Source of the DNA: Rubritalea tangerina
GTDB taxonomy: Bacteria; Verrucomicrobiota; Verrucomicrobiia; Verrucomicrobiales; Akkermansiaceae
NCBI RefSeq assembly: GCF_042683245.1
Contig: NZ_JBHUJB010000009.1
Coordinates: 1-64,000 of the forward strand
DNA: 64,000 bases
Reading direction: 5' to 3'
The notes beneath the pieces were generated by a model. The model saw nothing but the letters and a program-made list of their open reading frames with translations, was not told where the DNA came from and ran no database searches. Shown here piece after piece: positions 60,938 through 64,000 of this stretch. The translations under genes and the position numbers were made by a program. How positions within the stretch are numbered: position 1 is the stretch's first letter; the number at the start of each line of letters is the position of its first letter.

Positions 60938-62524
60938 TTAGCGTCGAACCAATGCACTCGCAGCTTCAGCACATTTCACACCATCTAGGGCTGCCGAAAC
61001 AATACCACCCGCATAACCTGCTCCCTCACCACAAGGAATCAACCTCTCGACTTCAGGATGCTCAAAGCTCTCCTCATTTCTAGGTATCCTCAGAGGACTC
61101 GAAGTTCTCGTCTCAAAGCCCAATAAATTAGCTTCTTCCCCCACGTAGCCCTGCATCTGGCGACCAAATTTCTTCAACCCAATCTTCATCCGGTAAGAGA
61201 CATCGTGTGGCAATATCTCATCCAATCGGGCCGATGTGAGCCCCGGAAAATAACTTGTTTTGGGCAAGGTGTCAGAGAGTTTGCCGGCAATAAAATCAAC
61301 CACCTTCTGCCCTGGTGCTTTTTGCACCCCTCCTCCTGCTTTTGAGGCCTTAATCTCTAGATCTTTCTGGTACGCAATACCTGCTAGAATGCCATGCTCC
61401 TTCTGAAACGCCAATGTATCCTCAGGCTCCACAGTCACCACCATCCCACTATTCGCAAATGGGGAATCGCGCCGCGCTAAACTCATTCCATTCACAACCA
61501 CCTCGTCGTTCTCCGTAGCGGCCGGCACGATAAAGCCCCCCGGACACATACAAAACGAGTGAACCCCTCTCCCATCAATCTTCGTGGCAAGTCGATAGCG
61601 AGCTGCAGGTAGAATTCTTGGGCGCTCCATCCCACGCTCATAACTATATTGAATAGAGTCAATCAACGGTTGCGGGTGCTCAATGCGCATCCCCACAGCA
61701 AAAGGTTTTTGCTCCATCAAAATCTCCTTGTCCGCCAGTAATTTGTAGATGTCACGAGCACTGTGCCCAGTAGCCAGAATCACCGCCTCGCCCGAGATTT
61801 CACGCCCATCAGCTAAGACCACGCCAGTCATCTTCTTCCCTCCAGTACTCATCAAGAAATCGATGACTTTGGACTCGAAATGGACCTCACCTCCGGCCTC
61901 TAGGATCGATTGACGCATCGCCTTTACCACATTTGGCAACAAATTCGATCCCACGTGCGGGTGCGCATCAGTCAAGATCTTCTCAGGTGCCCCATGAGCT
62001 ACTAAGGTCTCGTAAACGTCACGCACCGGACCACGCTTAGTCGCACGGGTGTAGAGCTTCCCATCTGAATAGGTGCCTGCTCCACCTTCACCAAAACAAT
62101 AGTTGGAATCTTCTATCACCCTCCCCTCCTTCATGATTGGCCCCAAATCGAAGCGACGCGCTGAAGCATCTTTCCCTCGCTCTACAATCACTGGCTTAAA
62201 GCCCAGCTCAATGCTACGAAGGGCGGCAAAAATCCCCGCAGGACCACACCCCACAATCACAATCACTTTCTCTCCCCCCTTCAACCTTGAATAGTGAGGC
62301 TCAGGCTTTTCATACTCAGGCAAGGGACCATCCACCCCCACTTCCATACGCATCTGAATCTTAATCTGCTTCTTTCGCGCATCAATAGAATGCTTCTGTA
62401 GTCGAAATGCCTTCACGCGCTCAGGCTTGACATGCAATTTTTTACAAATCGCCTTCTTCTGAGCTTCAAGATCCTCAGATTTCTCTAAAGGCAAAATGAT
62501 GTCTACCAGTTCGTAACGCGCCAT
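60938..62524 (-). CDS. COG2509-type FAD-dependent dehydrogenase
   Basis: A 528-aa flavoprotein. The FAD-binding motif is IVGCGPAGIFAALRSIELG (about residues 92-108); FGEGGAGTYSDGKLYTR (about 140-157) and ATGHSARDIYKLL are conserved in the COG2509 group, sometimes called NAD(FAD)-utilising dehydrogenase. The N-terminal part (1-85; LVDIILPLEKSEDLEAQKKAICKKLHVKPERVKAFRLQKHSIDARKK) is the typical extra domain. The product is cytoplasmic and its substrate unknown. It ends 13 bp before the chosen rnhB start. Confidence 0.88.
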   Translation of the reverse strand: MARYELVDIILPLEKSEDLEAQKKAICKKLHVKPERVKAFRLQKHSIDARKKQIKIQMRMEVGVDGPLPEYEKPEPHYSRLKGGEKVIVIVGCGPAGIFAALRSIELGFKPVIVERGKDASARRFDLGPIMKEGRVIEDSNYCFGEGGAGTYSDGKLYTRATKRGPVRDVYETLVAHGAPEKILTDAHPHVGSNLLPNVVKAMRQSILEAGGEVHFESKVIDFLMSTGGKKMTGVVLADGREISGEAVILATGHSARDIYKLLADKEILMEQKPFAVGMRIEHPQPLIDSIQYSYERGMERPRILPAARYRLATKIDGRGVHSFCMCPGGFIVPAATENDEVVVNGMSLARRDSPFANSGMVVTVEPEDTLAFQKEHGILAGIAYQKDLEIKASKAGGGVQKAPGQKVVDFIAGKLSDTLPKTSYFPGLTSARLDEILPHDVSYRMKIGLKKFGRQMQGYVGEEANLLGFETRTSSPLRIPRNEESFEHPEVERLIPCGEGAGYAGGIVSAALDGVKCAEAASALVRR

Positions 62525-62663
62525 GCCCCACTCATGCGTGAGCTCCTCTAGATAGTCAAGACGACTTCGCCTTTAGCGAGCTTCCACCAACTAGAAATGC
62601 TCAAGCTGACAGTCCATACATGCATAACGATGCCACTTGCCGCATGAAATGCGATGTGCCATT

Positions 62664-62692
62664 TACAATCTCTCTCGCCTAGAGGGATTGTA
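62664..62692. repeat. Intergenic inverted repeat
   Basis: TACAATCTCTCT-CGCCT-AGAGGGATTGTA: a 12-bp stem with a single G-T pair. No T-tract follows on either strand, so it is not a normal terminator. It lies between ybeY and the COG2509 gene, both on the minus strand. Confidence 0.6.
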
Positions 62693-62752
62693 GCTATTCT
62701 CAATAAAATTCAAACCTTGCCGCCTCGTGTTGGCAATGCTTCCTTCTATCCG

Positions 62753-63184
62753 CTAGCACCAAACTTCCTCTAAAATGCGTGCCTGAATCTCCTCCATTGC
62801 TTCACGCTCACCCGCCTCCGCATCCTCATGCCCAGAGAGGTGCAGTAGCCCATGAATGATGTACAGCATCAACTCATGTTCAAAACTATTTCCATATTGC
62901 TCCCCATAGGCTTGGGCTGTTTCCACACTGATGACGATCTCTCCATGCGCAAAGGTAATCACATCAGTGGCCCCGGGAATATCCATGAAATCCCGATGCA
63001 CCTGGTCAATTGTCGCATCATCCACCAAACTTACCTCCACAAAATCAAGTCCCGCTAGGACACCTCCACCGTTTGCGGGATGAGCTAATGCCATCGGTAA
63101 TGCCGCATTCGCCGCCGCCTCCCACTTTTCCATCAAAGATGCAGGAAGCTCCTTTACCTCCTGGTTATTATAAACCTCGACCAT
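62753..63184 (-). CDS. ybeY: Endoribonuclease YbeY (rRNA maturation factor)
   Basis: A 143-aa YbeY. VSLVDDATIDQVHRDFMDIPGATDVITFAHGE is the family core; the zinc-site segment is HGLLHLSGHEDAEAGERE. Typical YbeY has H-x3-H-x5-H (GYDH); here the third position reads GHED, so the last His is displaced by two residues. YbeY processes the 16S rRNA 3' end. The ATG at 63184 is used; a GTG at 63187 shares the G of the HD-gene stop codon, so the two are coupled. Confidence 0.9.
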   Translation of the reverse strand: MVEVYNNQEVKELPASLMEKWEAAANAALPMALAHPANGGGVLAGLDFVEVSLVDDATIDQVHRDFMDIPGATDVITFAHGEIVISVETAQAYGEQYGNSFEHELMLYIIHGLLHLSGHEDAEAGEREAMEEIQARILEEVWC

Positions 63185-63186
63185 CA

Positions 63187-64000
63187 CTATGCCGACTTCG
63201 CAGACTTCACAGTCTGTTTGACTGTTTGCTTACCTGACTTCCTTTTCTCAAGTGGAGTCTCAACTTTACGCTGTAAACTCGATGGCCTTCCAGCCATCCG
63301 CAACTCCGCATCAGTCTTACGATCCTCCTCTCTCGGGTAATCAATACGGCTGTGCAACATGCTGCGTAATGTTTTTGCAAAACTTTCACGAATCTTCTTT
63401 AGATCCTTCAAGGTCAAACCACAGTCATCCATCTGCCCCTCAGCAATGCGCTTGCTGACAATGTCATCCACGAGTGCTCCGATCTTTGCTGGCGTCGGCT
63501 TCGTCAAGGTGCGTGAAGCACTCTCCACACAGTCAGCTAAACTGATAATTCCACTCTCAGGAGTGCGTGGCCTTGGCCCAGCATATCGGAAATTTTCCTC
63601 ATTCACATCAGGCAAATCCTCCACGTTCTCCAAACCTTTACCCGCCTTCTTCTCAGCCTCACGCCGCGCCTCCCGCGCTTTGTGATAAAAATAATATACC
63701 AATGAATCACCATGGTGCTCACGAATCACATCCACAATCATCGGATTGAGTTTATGCTTAATCGCTAAATCCACCCCATCCTTCACATGCGCAATAATCA
63801 CCAAGGCTGACATGCTCGGCGTCAGGGCATCATGCGGGTTCTCTTCCCCCTGGTTTTCAATAAAGTACGTCGGCTTCTTCATCTTGCCAATGTCATGGAA
63901 ATAAGAACACACACGACACATCGTCGCATTGGCCCCCACCTCCTCAGCCGCCGCCTCTGCTAATGAGGCCACAATCAGGCTGTGATGAAAGGTGCCAGGT
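63187..64000 (-). CDS. PgpH-like 7TM-HD phosphodiesterase (partial, N-terminus outside window)
   Basis: The HD-domain end of a membrane protein that runs off the right edge. In-frame residues at the edge read PGTFHHSLIVASLAEAAAEEVGANATMCRVCSYFHDIGKMKKPTYFIENQ, the HxxxxxHD phosphohydrolase core (HHS, HDIGK). Later EHHGDSLVYYFYHKA and the ADCVESASRTLTKPTPAKI segment match the PgpH/7TMR-HD group that degrades cyclic di-AMP. A short tail (KRKSGKQTVKQTVKSAKSA) is basic. Followed directly by ybeY, a common order in bacteria. Confidence 0.87.
   Translation of the reverse strand, partial: PGTFHHSLIVASLAEAAAEEVGANATMCRVCSYFHDIGKMKKPTYFIENQGEENPHDALTPSMSALVIIAHVKDGVDLAIKHKLNPMIVDVIREHHGDSLVYYFYHKAREARREAEKKAGKGLENVEDLPDVNEENFRYAGPRPRTPESGIISLADCVESASRTLTKPTPAKIGALVDDIVSKRIAEGQMDDCGLTLKDLKKIRESFAKTLRSMLHSRIDYPREEDRKTDAELRMAGRPSSLQRKVETPLEKRKSGKQTVKQTVKSAKSA

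Overview
The window looks like a chromosomal segment of a free-living, probably aquatic member of the Verrucomicrobiota (Rubritalea/Verrucomicrobiales type). This is an inference from gene content: two secreted formylglycine sulfatases, a large c-type cytochrome/DUF1549/DUF1553 protein paired with a DUF1501 protein, an ECF sigma factor with a FecR/LamG partner, a PEP-CTERM sorting tail, a DUF5069 protein, and almost no Shine-Dalgarno sequences in front of starts. Most of the window is single-copy core or niche genes. I see no insertion sequence, prophage, CRISPR array or rRNA operon, and only one tRNA, an initiator tRNA.

Layout. 1-3.4 kb: GNAT acetyltransferase, tRNA-fMet, an unknown 300-aa protein, pyrC and DUF5069 (all minus). 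4.1-8.6 kb: glycine cleavage operon gcvT-gcvH-gcvP (minus). 8.8-11.7 kb: rhomboid-like protein with a zinc ribbon, selA and a PrpA-like phosphatase (plus). 11.7-17.5 kb: SDR, small lipoprotein, MscS/YbdG-type channel, a lipoprotein, and an MFS-acyltransferase fusion. 18-20.2 kb: ligA. 20.2-24.8 kb: an extracytoplasmic flavin electron-transfer set (ApbE, PepSY membrane protein, FMN-binding protein, porin, divergent membrane-anchored cytochrome c). 24.7-29.3 kb: GT4 glycosyltransferase and two sulfatases. 29.9-33.8 kb: ECF sigma factor, FecR/LamG protein, lysS. 33.9-38.3 kb: a PEP-CTERM gene remnant, then an operon of membrane and redox genes (129-aa membrane protein, TIGR01777 epimerase, MBOAT/wax-synthase-like acyltransferase, 143-aa membrane protein, DCC thiol oxidoreductase) with a 126-aa membrane protein and a GbsR/MarR regulator. 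38.3-45.5 kb: AraC regulator, divergent cytochrome-DUF1549-DUF1553/DUF1501 pair, and a DUF2231-cytochrome-LRR protein. 45.7-56 kb: SNF2 helicase, FAH-family hydrolase, fhs, divergent YdeP-type molybdoenzyme, and an SUMF1-fold protein. 55.8-64 kb: thioesterase, fabF, an ExbB/ExbD/TonB-like/zinc-ribbon operon, YraN, rnhB, a COG2509 flavoprotein, ybeY, and a PgpH-like HD protein cut by the window edge.

How parts fit together. Glycine cleavage, formate-THF ligase and the formate-dehydrogenase-like molybdoenzyme bear on one-carbon flow. The ApbE/FMN/PepSY/cytochrome block would carry electrons outside the cytoplasmic membrane. The sulfatases and haem/DUF1501 proteins fit polysaccharide-degrading life. 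The most promising uncharacterised system is the GbsR-linked operon at 34.2-38.3 kb. An 18-bp palindrome directly in front of the regulator recurs with 14/18 identity over the -35/spacer of a good promoter (TATAAT -10) in front of the DCC-MBOAT-epimerase operon, so one repressor probably controls itself and a candidate membrane-lipid-modifying pathway.
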